Assembly: GCF_003254465.1 (NCBI RefSeq)
Contig: NZ_QDFI01000012.1
Span: forward strand, 1-64,000
Reading direction: 5' to 3'
From: Meridianimarinicoccus zhengii
Lineage (GTDB): Bacteria > Pseudomonadota > Alphaproteobacteria > Rhodobacterales > Rhodobacteraceae
Length of the DNA: 64,000 nt
Positions 25,786-34,081 of this stretch are shown in pieces. Under the pieces are notes generated by a model. The model saw only the letters and a program-made list of their open reading frames with translations, was not told the DNA's origin and searched no databases. The translations under genes were made by a program, and so were the position numbers. Each line of letters begins with the position of its first letter. The stretch's first letter is position 1.

Positions 25786-26919
25786 ATGACCTTGCGACTT
25801 GGCCTCATGTTCTCGACGACCGGCAGTTACGCGGCGCTCGGGCAAAGCGCGCTGGCGGGTGCGCTCGGCGCGATCGAGGCGCTTGGACAGCGCCATGGCC
25901 ATGTCATCGCACCCGTGGTGGCGGATCCGGGCGGGGACATCGCCGCCTATGACCGGATCGCGCGGGGCCTGCTGGAAAGCGGCGTGCGCCATATCGTCGG
26001 CGCGATCACGTCGTCTAGCCGGAAGGAGCTGATCCCCCTGCTGGAACGCTATGGCGGCCTGCTGTGGTATCCCTGCCCCTATGAAGGGTTCGAAAGCAAC
26101 GATCACGTCGTCTATCTGGGTGCCTCGCCCAATCATCATGTCGTGCCCGTCGCCGACTGGATCGCGGCGCAGGGGCTGCGGCAGGTCTATCTTGTCGGGT
26201 CAAACTATGTCTGGGGCTGGGAAACGCTGCGGCTGGCGCGCGAATGTCTCGTGGCACGCGGGCTCGACATCGTGGGCGAAAGATTCGTGCCGCTTGGTGC
26301 GGTGACGCCGGACCACATCATCGATGAAATCGCGGAACAGCGGGCGGATTGCGTCGTGGACAGCCTGATCGGGCCCTCCAATGTCAGCCTGCTGCGCGGG
26401 CTCGACGCCCGCAGGACATCGGGCGCCGACCCCGTGCAGGTCGTGAGCTTCAATCAGACCGAGGCGGATCTGGACGACATCGGGACCGCGGCGAACGGGT
26501 TACTGGCGGCGGGCAGCTTCTTCGAACCCGACGCCGGTGACGATCTCCGTACCGCGGCCCGGCGCCATGCGCCGAACGGGCGGGTGTCGTCATTCATGGC
26601 CACGTCCCACGCCGCCGTGGAAATCCTGTTCGCAGCCGCGCAGCAGGCCGGGACGGACGATCCCGCAGCCGTGTTCCGGGCGGCGACCGCGGCGCCGGTC
26701 CCCACCGTCATGGGCGATATCGCCATCGATCCGGTTCTGCGGCACGCGATGCTGACCCCGAAACTGTCCATCGCCGAACAGGGCCGGTTCAGGATCGTGC
26801 AGCGCGCCGACGGCCCGATCCCTGCCGACCCTTACATGACCGGCCAGCCGCCAACCCCCACCCGCGCCAGCCCCGACCCGTGGCCCAACCCGAGGCCCAA
26901 TCTGAGGATCGTCTCATGA
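25786..26919 (+). CDS. amiC: AmiC-like ligand sensor (amide/urea-type binding protein fold)
   Basis: This 377-residue protein has the AmiC/UrtA type-1 periplasmic-binding fold (L-G-L-M-F-S-T-T-G-S-Y-A at the start, G-A-I-T-S-S-S-R-K near residues 70-78, S-N-Y-V-W-G-W-E near 146-153) but no signal peptide. It should therefore stay in the cytoplasm, like Pseudomonas AmiC, which holds the antiterminator AmiR inactive until an amide binds. The amiR-like gene follows with an ATGA overlap, and an intrinsic terminator stands just before this gene. The ATG at 25786 begins the fold directly; an upstream in-frame TTG at 25705 would translate through the terminator. The C-terminal 40 residues are Pro-rich. 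The ligand may not be an aliphatic amide. Confidence 0.85.
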   Translation: MTLRLGLMFSTTGSYAALGQSALAGALGAIEALGQRHGHVIAPVVADPGGDIAAYDRIARGLLESGVRHIVGAITSSSRKELIPLLERYGGLLWYPCPYEGFESNDHVVYLGASPNHHVVPVADWIAAQGLRQVYLVGSNYVWGWETLRLARECLVARGLDIVGERFVPLGAVTPDHIIDEIAEQRADCVVDSLIGPSNVSLLRGLDARRTSGADPVQVVSFNQTEADLDDIGTAANGLLAAGSFFEPDAGDDLRTAARRHAPNGRVSSFMATSHAAVEILFAAAQQAGTDDPAAVFRAATAAPVPTVMGDIAIDPVLRHAMLTPKLSIAEQGRFRIVQRADGPIPADPYMTGQPPTPTRASPDPWPNPRPNLRIVS

Positions 26920-27506
26920 GAAGCGCGCCGATACACAATTTCCGCGGAAACACAGCGATCGTCCTCGTGCGCTCGCCCGAGATCGGTGCGCGGATCAAGG
27001 ACCGCTGCGACCGGCTGGGCGTAAAATCGCATGTCCGGAGCACGGATCTGGACAGCGACACGGCTGCCATCGCGGATATCCTCGTGATCGACATCGATAC
27101 CGCCGACGATGCCATGCTGCCATGGCCGCGCGGGGCAGCGCCGGTGCCGGTGATCGGGCTGATCGGGTCGGAAAGCCCCGGGCGGCTGGCCTGGGCGCTG
27201 GCACAGGAGATCGACGCCTTCCTGCCGGTCGCCGGACTTGGCAACCTGTTCTCGGCTATGGTGATCGCGCACGAGATTTTTGCCCGGAAGGCGGATCGCG
27301 CGGCCCGCGATGCGGAACAGGCCCGCCGCCGCGGCGGGCGGCTCGACGTGATCCGCGCCGTGCTGTCGCTGATGCAGGACGGGCGGGACGAGGCGCTCGC
27401 GCTGAAACAGTTGCGCGCCATGGCCATGGTCGAACAGATCAGCCTCGAAGAGGCCGCCGTGAAGTTGCTGCACGACCGGGGACTCGCCGGGGGCAAGCGG
27501 GCATGA
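26916..27506 (+). CDS. amiR: AmiR-like ANTAR antiterminator
   Basis: This 196-residue protein has a degenerate response-regulator-like N-terminal half (V-R-S-P-E-I-G-A-R, then I-L-V-I-D-I-D-T) without the usual phosphoacceptor set. A coiled-coil linker rich in Arg and Ala follows, then a C-terminal ANTAR domain from about residue 140 (R-A-V-L-S-L-M-Q-D-G through S-L-E-E-A-A-V-K-L-L). ANTAR proteins bind nascent RNA and prevent terminator formation. Its overlap with amiC, and a terminator just upstream of the pair, fit the AmiC/AmiR scheme, with the downstream transporter and formamidase genes as targets. The start at 26916 is set by the ATGA overlap. Confidence 0.85.
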   Translation: MRSAPIHNFRGNTAIVLVRSPEIGARIKDRCDRLGVKSHVRSTDLDSDTAAIADILVIDIDTADDAMLPWPRGAAPVPVIGLIGSESPGRLAWALAQEIDAFLPVAGLGNLFSAMVIAHEIFARKADRAARDAEQARRRGGRLDVIRAVLSLMQDGRDEALALKQLRAMAMVEQISLEEAAVKLLHDRGLAGGKRA

Positions 27507-28399
27507 GCGTGGCTGAGGCCTTTCGCCCGCGGCAGCGGGGGCGCGTGCGCGCGGTCCTGCTGGAACTGCTGCGGCGGCCCCGTGCGGCCTTCGGGCTTGC
27601 CGTGATCGCGCTTATGGTCGTCTGCGCGGTGTTCGCGCCCTGGATCATGCCGCACGACCCCTTCGCGCAAAGCTTCGACGGGCTCGATCTGATGGGCGGG
27701 CCGCTGCCGCCGGGCGGCGCCTACCCGCTGGGCACCGATCTTCTGGGCCGGGATCTCGCGTCGCGCCTGATCCTCGGCACGCGCACGTCGCTCATCATCG
27801 GGGTGGTGGCGAACGGCACGGCGGTGATCCTCGGCGCAGGCGTCGGCATCGCGGCGGGGTATTTCGGCGGCTGGACCGCGGCGATCCTGATGCGCTTCAC
27901 CGACCTGATGATGGCCTTCCCGGCGCTGCTGCTGGCGATCGTGCTGGCGGCAATCTTCCAGCCCAGCCTGATGATCGTCGCGCTGGTGATCGCCATGGTC
28001 AACTGGGTGCAAATGAGCCGCGTGATCTATACCGAAACCCGCAGTCTGGCCGAGCGGGAATTCATCCAGGTCCAGCGCGCCATCGGCTCGTCCCCCCTGC
28101 GCATTCTCGGCAAGCACATCCTGCCGCATCTTCTGTCGTCGATCATCGTGTTCGGCACGCTTGGCATTTCCACCACCGTCCTGCTGGAGGCGACACTGAG
28201 CTTCCTTGGCGTGGGCGTGCAGCCGCCGATGCCGAGCTGGGGCAACATCATCTTCGAGAACCAGACCTATTTCTCCACCGCGCCGTGGCTGGTGTTCTTT
28301 CCGGGCCTGCTGATCGTGCTGCTGGCGCTGGCTTTCAACCTTGTGGGCGACGCGCTGCGCGATGTCCTCGACCCGACGCTGAAGGGACGCCACGGATGA
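27503..28399 (+). CDS. Dpp/Opp-type ABC transporter permease (DppC-like)
   Basis: This 298-residue membrane protein has an N-terminal cytoplasmic stretch, one span near residues 30-50, then the D-P-F-A-Q and Y-P-L-G-T-D-L-L-G-R-D motif typical of DppC/OppC. Four or five more spans carry the E-A-A-like loop E-F-I-Q-V-Q-R-A-I-G-S-S. It pairs with the DppB-like protein encoded next (ATGA overlap). It imports peptides, nickel-type chelates or other small compounds; the presence of a formamidase suggests an amide-containing ligand. Confidence 0.92.
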   Translation: MSVAEAFRPRQRGRVRAVLLELLRRPRAAFGLAVIALMVVCAVFAPWIMPHDPFAQSFDGLDLMGGPLPPGGAYPLGTDLLGRDLASRLILGTRTSLIIGVVANGTAVILGAGVGIAAGYFGGWTAAILMRFTDLMMAFPALLLAIVLAAIFQPSLMIVALVIAMVNWVQMSRVIYTETRSLAEREFIQVQRAIGSSPLRILGKHILPHLLSSIIVFGTLGISTTVLLEATLSFLGVGVQPPMPSWGNIIFENQTYFSTAPWLVFFPGLLIVLLALAFNLVGDALRDVLDPTLKGRHG

Positions 28400-29316
28400 G
28401 CGGCTATCTGGTCCGGCGCCTGGTCGAAAGCGCGCTGATCCTGCTGGGGATCACCTTCGTCACCTTCGTGCTGCTCTACCTGCTGCCGGCCGATCCCGCG
28501 CGCCAGATCGCCGGACGGTCGGCCACGGCGGAAACCGTCGCCAGTATCCGCGACCAGCTCGGGCTGAACGATCCGCTCCTGCTGCAGTATGTCCGCTATC
28601 TCGGGAACCTGCTCCAGGGCGACATGGGCCGGTCCTATCTTCAGCGGGCGGAGGTGGCCGACCTGATCGCGTCGCGCCTGCCCGCGTCGCTGCTGCTGAT
28701 GGTGTCCGCCATCGTGACCGAACTGATCCTCGGTCTCACCATCGGCGTCATCGCCGCCCTGCGCCGCAACCGTCCCGCGGATCACGGGTTGATGATCTTC
28801 AGCTTCGTGTCGATCTCGGCCCCGCAATTCGTGATCGGCATCCTGCTGCTCTATGTCTTCGCCGTGCAGCTGGGGTGGTTCCCCATCGGCGGCTACGGCA
28901 CCTTCGCGCACCTCGTGCTGCCGTCGATCACGCTCGGGTTTCTTGGCGCGGGCTGGTACAGCCGCATGATGCGGTCGTCCATGATCGACGTGCTGGGGCA
29001 GGATTTCGTGCGCACGGCCCGCGCCAAGGGCCTGTCGAAGCTGCGCATCATCACCCGACACGTGATGCCCAACGCGATCCTGCCGATCATCGCCATGATC
29101 GGCATCGACATCGGGCTGTTCATGTCGGGCATCGTCGTCGTCGAATCCGTCTTCGGCTGGCCCGGGATCGGCCAGCTTGCGTGGCAGGCGATCCAGCGCG
29201 TGGATATTCCCGTCATCATGGGCGTCACGCTGGTGTCGGCCACGGCCATCGTGCTCGGCAACCTGATCGCCGATCTCGTGGCACCGCTCATCGATCCCCG
29301 CATCAAGACCAAATGA
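28396..29316 (+). CDS. Dpp/Opp-type ABC transporter permease (DppB-like)
   Basis: This 306-residue membrane protein starts M-S-G-Y-L-V-R-R-L-V-E, as DppB/OppB do, and has six predicted spans. The coupling loop is D-F-V-R-T-A-R-A-K-G-L-S near residues 205-216, followed by the R-H-V-M-P-N-A and G-I-G-Q-L blocks. The C-terminus L-I-D-P-R-I-K is normal for the family. It overlaps DppC by ATGA and is followed after 23 bases by the binding-protein gene, whose GAGGAG site lies in the gap. Together with DppC it forms the channel of the amiCR-linked transporter. Confidence 0.93.
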   Translation: MSGYLVRRLVESALILLGITFVTFVLLYLLPADPARQIAGRSATAETVASIRDQLGLNDPLLLQYVRYLGNLLQGDMGRSYLQRAEVADLIASRLPASLLLMVSAIVTELILGLTIGVIAALRRNRPADHGLMIFSFVSISAPQFVIGILLLYVFAVQLGWFPIGGYGTFAHLVLPSITLGFLGAGWYSRMMRSSMIDVLGQDFVRTARAKGLSKLRIITRHVMPNAILPIIAMIGIDIGLFMSGIVVVESVFGWPGIGQLAWQAIQRVDIPVIMGVTLVSATAIVLGNLIADLVAPLIDPRIKTK

Positions 29317-29339
29317 AAACCGACAGAGGAGAAAGACAC

Positions 29340-30977
29340 ATGAAAAGCATGATGATGACCCGATTGATGGCCGGTGTCGCCGGTCTGGCGCTCGCCGCAG
29401 GCGGTGCGCTTGCGCAAGTGGACGAGGACGCGCCGCAGGGCGGCGAGATGGTCGTGACCTACCAGGACGACGTGGCCACGCTCGACCCCGCGATCGGGTA
29501 TGACTGGCAGAACTGGTCGATGATCAAGTCGCTGTTCGACGGGCTGATGGGCTATGAGCCTGGCACGACGACGCTGCGCAACGAACTGGCGGCCAGCCAC
29601 GAGATTTCCGAAGATGGCATGGTGCATACCTTCGTGCTGAAGGACGGCATCATGTTCCACAACGGCCGCGAGATTACGGCGGAGGATGTGAAATACTCGC
29701 TCGAGCGCGTGACCAACCCCGAAACGCGCAGCCCGGGCGCCGGCTTCTTCGGCATGATCGCGGGCTTCGATGAATGGAACGCGGGCGAAGGTGAGGGGCT
29801 GAGCGGCGTCGAGGTGATCGACGACAAGACCGTGCAGATCACCCTGTCCCGGCCCGACGCGACGTTCAGCCATGTCATGGCGCTCAACTTCGCGTCCATC
29901 GTGCCGCGCGAGGCGGTCGAAGCCTCGGGCGAGGATTTCGGGCGTGAACCCGTCGGCTCCGGCGCATTCCGGCTGGCGGAATGGGTACCCGGCCAGCGGC
30001 TCGTGTTCGAACGGTTCGAGGATTATCACCGTGCGGGCGTGCCCAAGCTGGATCAGGTGACCTTCAACATCGGGCTGGACCCGACCGTGGCCCTGCTGCG
30101 GCTGCAAAGCGGCGAAGCGGACGTGCCGGGCGACGGCATCCCGCCCGCGCAGTTCCTGCAGGTCATGAACGACCCCGCACAGGCGGAGAACGTGGTCGAA
30201 GGCGGCCAGCTTCACACCGGCTACATCACGCTCAACACGCAGATGGCGCCGTTCGACAACGTGGAGGTGCGTCGCGCCGTGAACATGGCGATCAACAAGG
30301 ACCGGATCGTCCAGATGATCAACGGGCGCGCCGTGCCCGCCAACCAGCCGCTGCCGCCCACGATGCCCGGCTATGCCCCCGACTATGAAGGCTATGCCTA
30401 CGATCCCGAAGCGGCGCGCGAGATGCTGGCCGAGGCGGGCTTCCCCGACGGGTTCACCACCGAGCTTTACGTGATGAACGTTGACCCGAACCCGCGCATC
30501 GCGCAGGCCATCCAGCAGGACCTGGCGGAGATCGGCATCACCGCCGATATCCGGAGCCTTGCGCAATCCAACGTCATCGCGGCGGGCGGCGAGGCCGACC
30601 AGGCGCCGATGATCTGGTCGGGCGGCATGGCCTGGATCGCGGATTTCCCCGATCCGTCGAACTTCTACGGGCCCATCCTCGGCTGCGCGGGCGCGGTGCC
30701 CGGTGGCTGGAACTGGTCGTGGTATTGCAACGAGGAGCTCGATGCGCGGGCGGCGGAGGCCGATGCCATGGCCGACCCGGCCATGGCCGAGGAACGCGAG
30801 GCCGCGTGGCGGTCGATCTATGTGGACATCATGGCCGACGCGCCCTGGGTGCCGGTGTTCAACGAACAGCGGTTCACGCTGGTGTCCGACAACATGGCCG
30901 GCGACGACAGCCTGTTCGTGGACCCGGTGCACATCCCGGTCAACTACGACTACATCTACTCGGCCACGGCGGAATGA
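29340..30977 (+). CDS. Dpp/Opp-type ABC transporter substrate-binding protein
   Basis: This 545-residue family-5 solute-binding protein has a signal peptide ending G-G-A-L-A before Q-V-D (about residue 25). The mature protein has T-L-D-P-A-I-G-Y-D-W near its start, the family block G-R-E-I-T-A-E-D-V-K-Y-S-L-E-R, and V-R-R-A-V-N-M-A-I-N-K in the middle. It acts in the periplasm. A strong AGAGGAGAAA lies before the ATG at 29340. It belongs to the amiC-amiR operon, so its ligand is likely the amide or peptide that AmiC senses or a precursor of it. Ligand type cannot be read from sequence. Confidence 0.93.
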   Translation: MKSMMMTRLMAGVAGLALAAGGALAQVDEDAPQGGEMVVTYQDDVATLDPAIGYDWQNWSMIKSLFDGLMGYEPGTTTLRNELAASHEISEDGMVHTFVLKDGIMFHNGREITAEDVKYSLERVTNPETRSPGAGFFGMIAGFDEWNAGEGEGLSGVEVIDDKTVQITLSRPDATFSHVMALNFASIVPREAVEASGEDFGREPVGSGAFRLAEWVPGQRLVFERFEDYHRAGVPKLDQVTFNIGLDPTVALLRLQSGEADVPGDGIPPAQFLQVMNDPAQAENVVEGGQLHTGYITLNTQMAPFDNVEVRRAVNMAINKDRIVQMINGRAVPANQPLPPTMPGYAPDYEGYAYDPEAAREMLAEAGFPDGFTTELYVMNVDPNPRIAQAIQQDLAEIGITADIRSLAQSNVIAAGGEADQAPMIWSGGMAWIADFPDPSNFYGPILGCAGAVPGGWNWSWYCNEELDARAAEADAMADPAMAEEREAAWRSIYVDIMADAPWVPVFNEQRFTLVSDNMAGDDSLFVDPVHIPVNYDYIYSATAE

Positions 30978-30980
30978 ACG

Positions 30981-31922
30981 ATGTGCAAGGCTTGTGACTA
31001 TACCATTCACGGCCGCCATCACCACGGGTGGGATCATTCGATCCCGCCCGCACAGGTGGTGGCACCCGGCAGCCGTGTCTATTTCCACTGTCTCGACAGT
31101 TCCGGCGGGCAGTTTACCCGCGACAGCACGACGGCGGATGTCCCGAACCTCGATTTCGGCAAGATCAACCCCGTGACCGGGCCGGTCTATGTGGACGGGG
31201 CCGAGCCGGGCGACATCCTGAAGATCACACTGGAACAGTTCCACCCGTCCGGCTTCGGCTGGACGGCGAACATTCCCGGCTTCGGGCTGCTTGCCGACCA
31301 GTTCAAGGAACCGCATCTGAAGGTGTGGGACTACGATCCCGACACGCTGGCGCCGTCGCTGTTCTCGGACATCGCGAAGGTGCCGCTGAAGCCCTTTGCC
31401 GGGACCATCGGGCTTGCCCCGGCCGAACCCGGCCTGCATTCCGTTGTGCCGCCACGACGTATGGGCGGCAATCTCGATATCCGTGATCTGGCCGCGGGGT
31501 CGGTCCTTTACCTGCCGGTGGAGGTCGAGGGCGCGCTGTTCTCGGTCGGGGACACGCACGCGGCGCAGGGCGACGGCGAGGTCTGCGGAACCGCCATCGA
31601 AAGCCCGATGGATGTCGAGATCACGCTGGATCTCATCAAGCAGGAGCCACTCGCCTTTCCGCGGTTCTCGACGCCGGGACCGGTCACGCGGCATCTCGAC
31701 GCCAAAGGCTACGAGGCCACGACCGGCATCGGGCCGGACATGATGGAAGGCGCCCGCGCCGCGGTGTCGGGCATGATCGACCTGCTGGGCAAGCAGCACG
31801 GCCTGTCGGCGGAGGATGCGTATCTGCTCTGCTCGGTCGCGGGAGATCTGCGCATCTCGGAAATCGTGGACATGCCCAACTGGGTGGTGTCGTTCTATTT
31901 CCCGCGGGTCGTATTCGAATGA
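30981..31922 (+). CDS. Acetamidase/formamidase family protein
   Basis: This 313-residue protein belongs to the FmdA/AmdA family, which hydrolyses formamide or short amides to an acid and ammonia. Visible blocks are D-P-like P-V-Y-V-D-G-A-E-P-G-D-I-L near residues 68-80, P-G-L-H-S-V-V-P-P-R-R-M-G-G-N-L-D near 152-169, and the metal-binding-like V-G-D-T-H-A-A-Q-G-D-G-E-V near 190-202. It begins with M-C-K-A-C-D-Y. The gene starts 3 bases after the binding-protein gene and overlaps the ATPase gene (ATGA), so it should process the imported compound. It is shorter than the roughly 400-residue FmdA of Methylophilus, so the substrate may differ. Confidence 0.88.
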   Translation: MCKACDYTIHGRHHHGWDHSIPPAQVVAPGSRVYFHCLDSSGGQFTRDSTTADVPNLDFGKINPVTGPVYVDGAEPGDILKITLEQFHPSGFGWTANIPGFGLLADQFKEPHLKVWDYDPDTLAPSLFSDIAKVPLKPFAGTIGLAPAEPGLHSVVPPRRMGGNLDIRDLAAGSVLYLPVEVEGALFSVGDTHAAQGDGEVCGTAIESPMDVEITLDLIKQEPLAFPRFSTPGPVTRHLDAKGYEATTGIGPDMMEGARAAVSGMIDLLGKQHGLSAEDAYLLCSVAGDLRISEIVDMPNWVVSFYFPRVVFE

Positions 31923-33685
31923 CGCGAGACAATGACAGCGGACGGGGCGACGACGCGCGCCCCGTCCTGTCGGTGCGCGACCTGACGGTGCAGGTCGCGA
32001 CCGGCGCGGGCGGCAAGACCGTTCTCGACCACCTGTCCTTCGATCTGCATCGGGGCGAAACGGTCGCCCTGGCCGGTGAAAGCGGATCGGGAAAGTCCAT
32101 GACCGCCCTTGCGATCATGGGGCTGTTGCCGCGCCCCATGGCGCGGATCACCGAAGGCACCATCCGGCTGGGCGACCGCAACATCGCGGGGTTGTCGGAC
32201 CGGGCGTATCGCGCCATCCGCGCGCGGCGGATCTCCATGATCTTCCAGGAACCGATGACTTCGCTGAACCCGCTGATGACCGTCGAGCGGCAGTTGTGCG
32301 AGGTACTGCTGGAACATGACATGTGCACCCGCGACGCGGCCCCGGCGCGAGCGTTGAAGCTGCTGCGCGACCTGCGCCTGACCGACCCCGAGCGGCGGCT
32401 GAAACAGTACCCGCACGAATTGTCCGGCGGCATGCGGCAGCGCGTGATGATCGCCATCGCGCTGGCCTGCGAGCCCGAGATCCTCATTGCGGACGAACCG
32501 ACCACCGCGCTCGATGTCACCGTCCAGGCCGAGATCCTCGACCTGATCCGGCTGTTGCAGAAGGAACGTGGCACCGCCGTCCTCATGATCACCCATGACA
32601 TGGGCGTGGTGGCGGAAATGGCCGATCGGGCCATCGTCATGCGCGCGGGCCAGCCGGTGGAGGCGTCCTCGGTCGAACGCCTGTTCAGCGCACCCAGTTC
32701 CGAATACGCCAAGGGACTGCTCGCCGCGGTGCCCCGGCTTGGCGCCGCGCCTCCCCGCCCCCCGCGCAGCCCGGGGCAAAAGGTCGTCGAGGTTTCGGAC
32801 CTGAGCGTGCGCTTCGACGTGAAAGGCGGCATCCTGAACCGGCCCGTCGCGCGGCTGCACGCCGTCGAGGGCGTGTCCTTCGATATCCGGGTGGGGGAAA
32901 CGCTTGCGCTGGTGGGCGAATCCGGGTCCGGCAAGTCTACCATCGGCAAGGCTCTGCTGGGCCTCGTGCCGTGGGAGGGCGCGGTGCGGATCGACGGCAG
33001 GCACACGAAGGGTCTGTCGCGCCGATCCATGCGGCCCGTGCTGCGCGACATCCAGATGGTGTTCCAGGATCCCGGCGCATCGCTGGATTCGCGGATGACG
33101 GTGGGCGAGCAGGTCGTGGAACCCCTACGCGTCCATGGGCTGGCCAGCGGGTCGGAACTGACGGACCGCGCGGAATTCCTGTTCCGCCGGGTGGGCCTGT
33201 CCGCCGACATGCTAGGGCGCTTTCCGCACGAATTTTCCGGCGGGCAGCGCCAGCGGGTCTGCATCGCCCGCGCGCTCAGCCTGTCGCCGAAGGTGATCGT
33301 CGCCGACGAAAGCGTCTCGGCACTGGATGTTTCGGTGCAGGCACAGGTTCTCGATCTTCTGCAGGAATTGCAGGACGAGGACGGGCTGTCCTATCTCTTC
33401 ATCACCCATGACATGGCCGTGGTGGACCAGGTAGCCGACCGCATCATGGTGATGCGCCTCGGTCAGGTCATGGAAGAGGGGCCGCGCGACGCCGTCCTGC
33501 GCGACCCGCGTCATCCCTATACCCGCAGGCTTCTGGCGGCGGTTCCGGTGCCCGATCCGACACGGCTGCGCCAGCCGCAGCCCCCGGCGCCGGAATCGCA
33601 AAGCCCGATGCTGCCGCTTGGGGCAGTCTTTCCGCGCGTACGTCTGGAACAGGTGTCGGGCGAACATCGCGTCGCCGTCGCCTGA
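31919..33685 (+). CDS. Fused double ATP-binding protein of Dpp/Opp transporter (DppD-DppF fusion)
   Basis: This 588-residue protein has two complete ATPase domains in tandem. The first has Walker A G-E-S-G-S-G-K-S near residue 54 and signature L-S-G-G-M-R-Q-R. The second has Walker [10 protein letters not shown] near residue 335 and signature F-S-G-G-Q-R-Q-R. Each has its own Walker B (A-D-E-P-T-T-A-L and A-D-E-S-V-S-A-L). The second lacks the usual Pro in that motif (D-E-S). The fusion replaces separate DppD and DppF proteins, as in GsiA/YejF. It powers the permeases encoded at 27503-29316 and closes this operon. No Cys-rich C-terminal FeS motif is evident. Confidence 0.92.
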   Translation: MTRDNDSGRGDDARPVLSVRDLTVQVATGAGGKTVLDHLSFDLHRGETVALAGESGSGKSMTALAIMGLLPRPMARITEGTIRLGDRNIAGLSDRAYRAIRARRISMIFQEPMTSLNPLMTVERQLCEVLLEHDMCTRDAAPARALKLLRDLRLTDPERRLKQYPHELSGGMRQRVMIAIALACEPEILIADEPTTALDVTVQAEILDLIRLLQKERGTAVLMITHDMGVVAEMADRAIVMRAGQPVEASSVERLFSAPSSEYAKGLLAAVPRLGAAPPRPPRSPGQKVVEVSDLSVRFDVKGGILNRPVARLHAVEGVSFDIRVGETLALVGESGSGKSTIGKALLGLVPWEGAVRIDGRHTKGLSRRSMRPVLRDIQMVFQDPGASLDSRMTVGEQVVEPLRVHGLASGSELTDRAEFLFRRVGLSADMLGRFPHEFSGGQRQRVCIARALSLSPKVIVADESVSALDVSVQAQVLDLLQELQDEDGLSYLFITHDMAVVDQVADRIMVMRLGQVMEEGPRDAVLRDPRHPYTRRLLAAVPVPDPTRLRQPQPPAPESQSPMLPLGAVFPRVRLEQVSGEHRVAVA

Positions 33686-33997
33686 CGCAGGTTCCCGCAC
33701 CACACGGCAACGCGATGGCACGCGGCTACCGGTGAAAGCCGTGAACGCCCTTTGCGCAGCCAAGGCCGCAAATCCTGCGACCCGGTTGACCACGGCACGC
33801 GCTGCCGCGGGGCGCTGGATAGGGCGCGGCCTGCCCTGTCCAGATGTCCGATTGGCCGGTCAGCGGTGTCCCGGTACAACCATTGACCCACGGCCGAAGC
33901 CGAAAGCTGGCAAGCCGCAGCACGGCGGAGGGGGGACAGGTCCACGCAACCCCGCCAAACCGCCACAAGACGGCGCGCCTGCGACGATCGTGCGGGT
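33686..33997. other. Intergenic region after the amiCR operon
   Basis: Between the double-ATPase stop and the regulatory sites of the GntR gene there are 312 bases with no credible gene. Short open frames are present but have no domain-like features. I see no T-run terminator for the upstream operon here. Confidence 0.5.
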
Positions 33998-34053
33998 ATG
34001 ACTGATCTGTCATCTGTTGACCTCAAATGCGCAAACGACCATATGATCGATCA
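33998..34053 (+). promoter_or_regulatory. Promoter and palindromes of the GntR gene
   Basis: A TTGACC -35 (34017-34022) is followed by TATGAT (34042-34047) with a long 19-base spacer. Upstream is the near-perfect palindrome ATGAC-TGATCT-GTCAT (33998-34013), and over the -10 is the perfect palindrome TGATCGATCA (34044-34053). FadR-type regulators often control their own promoters through such sites. TGACTGAT at 33999-34006 is shared with the promoter of the transporter set at 36824-38407. Confidence 0.5.
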
Positions 34054-34081
34054 ATTCGTTTCATGCTCGACAGGTGTGCCG

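Noticed and set aside
28893-31799. A 968-codon minus-strand open frame across the dppA and formamidase genes
   Set aside because: It is a mirror of GC-rich plus-strand coding; no family features, and the plus-strand genes are well supported.
33998-34081. A longer GntR protein starting at 33998
   Set aside because: That ATG lies in the palindrome upstream of the probable -35, so it would not be in the transcript; the winged helix begins normally from 34082.
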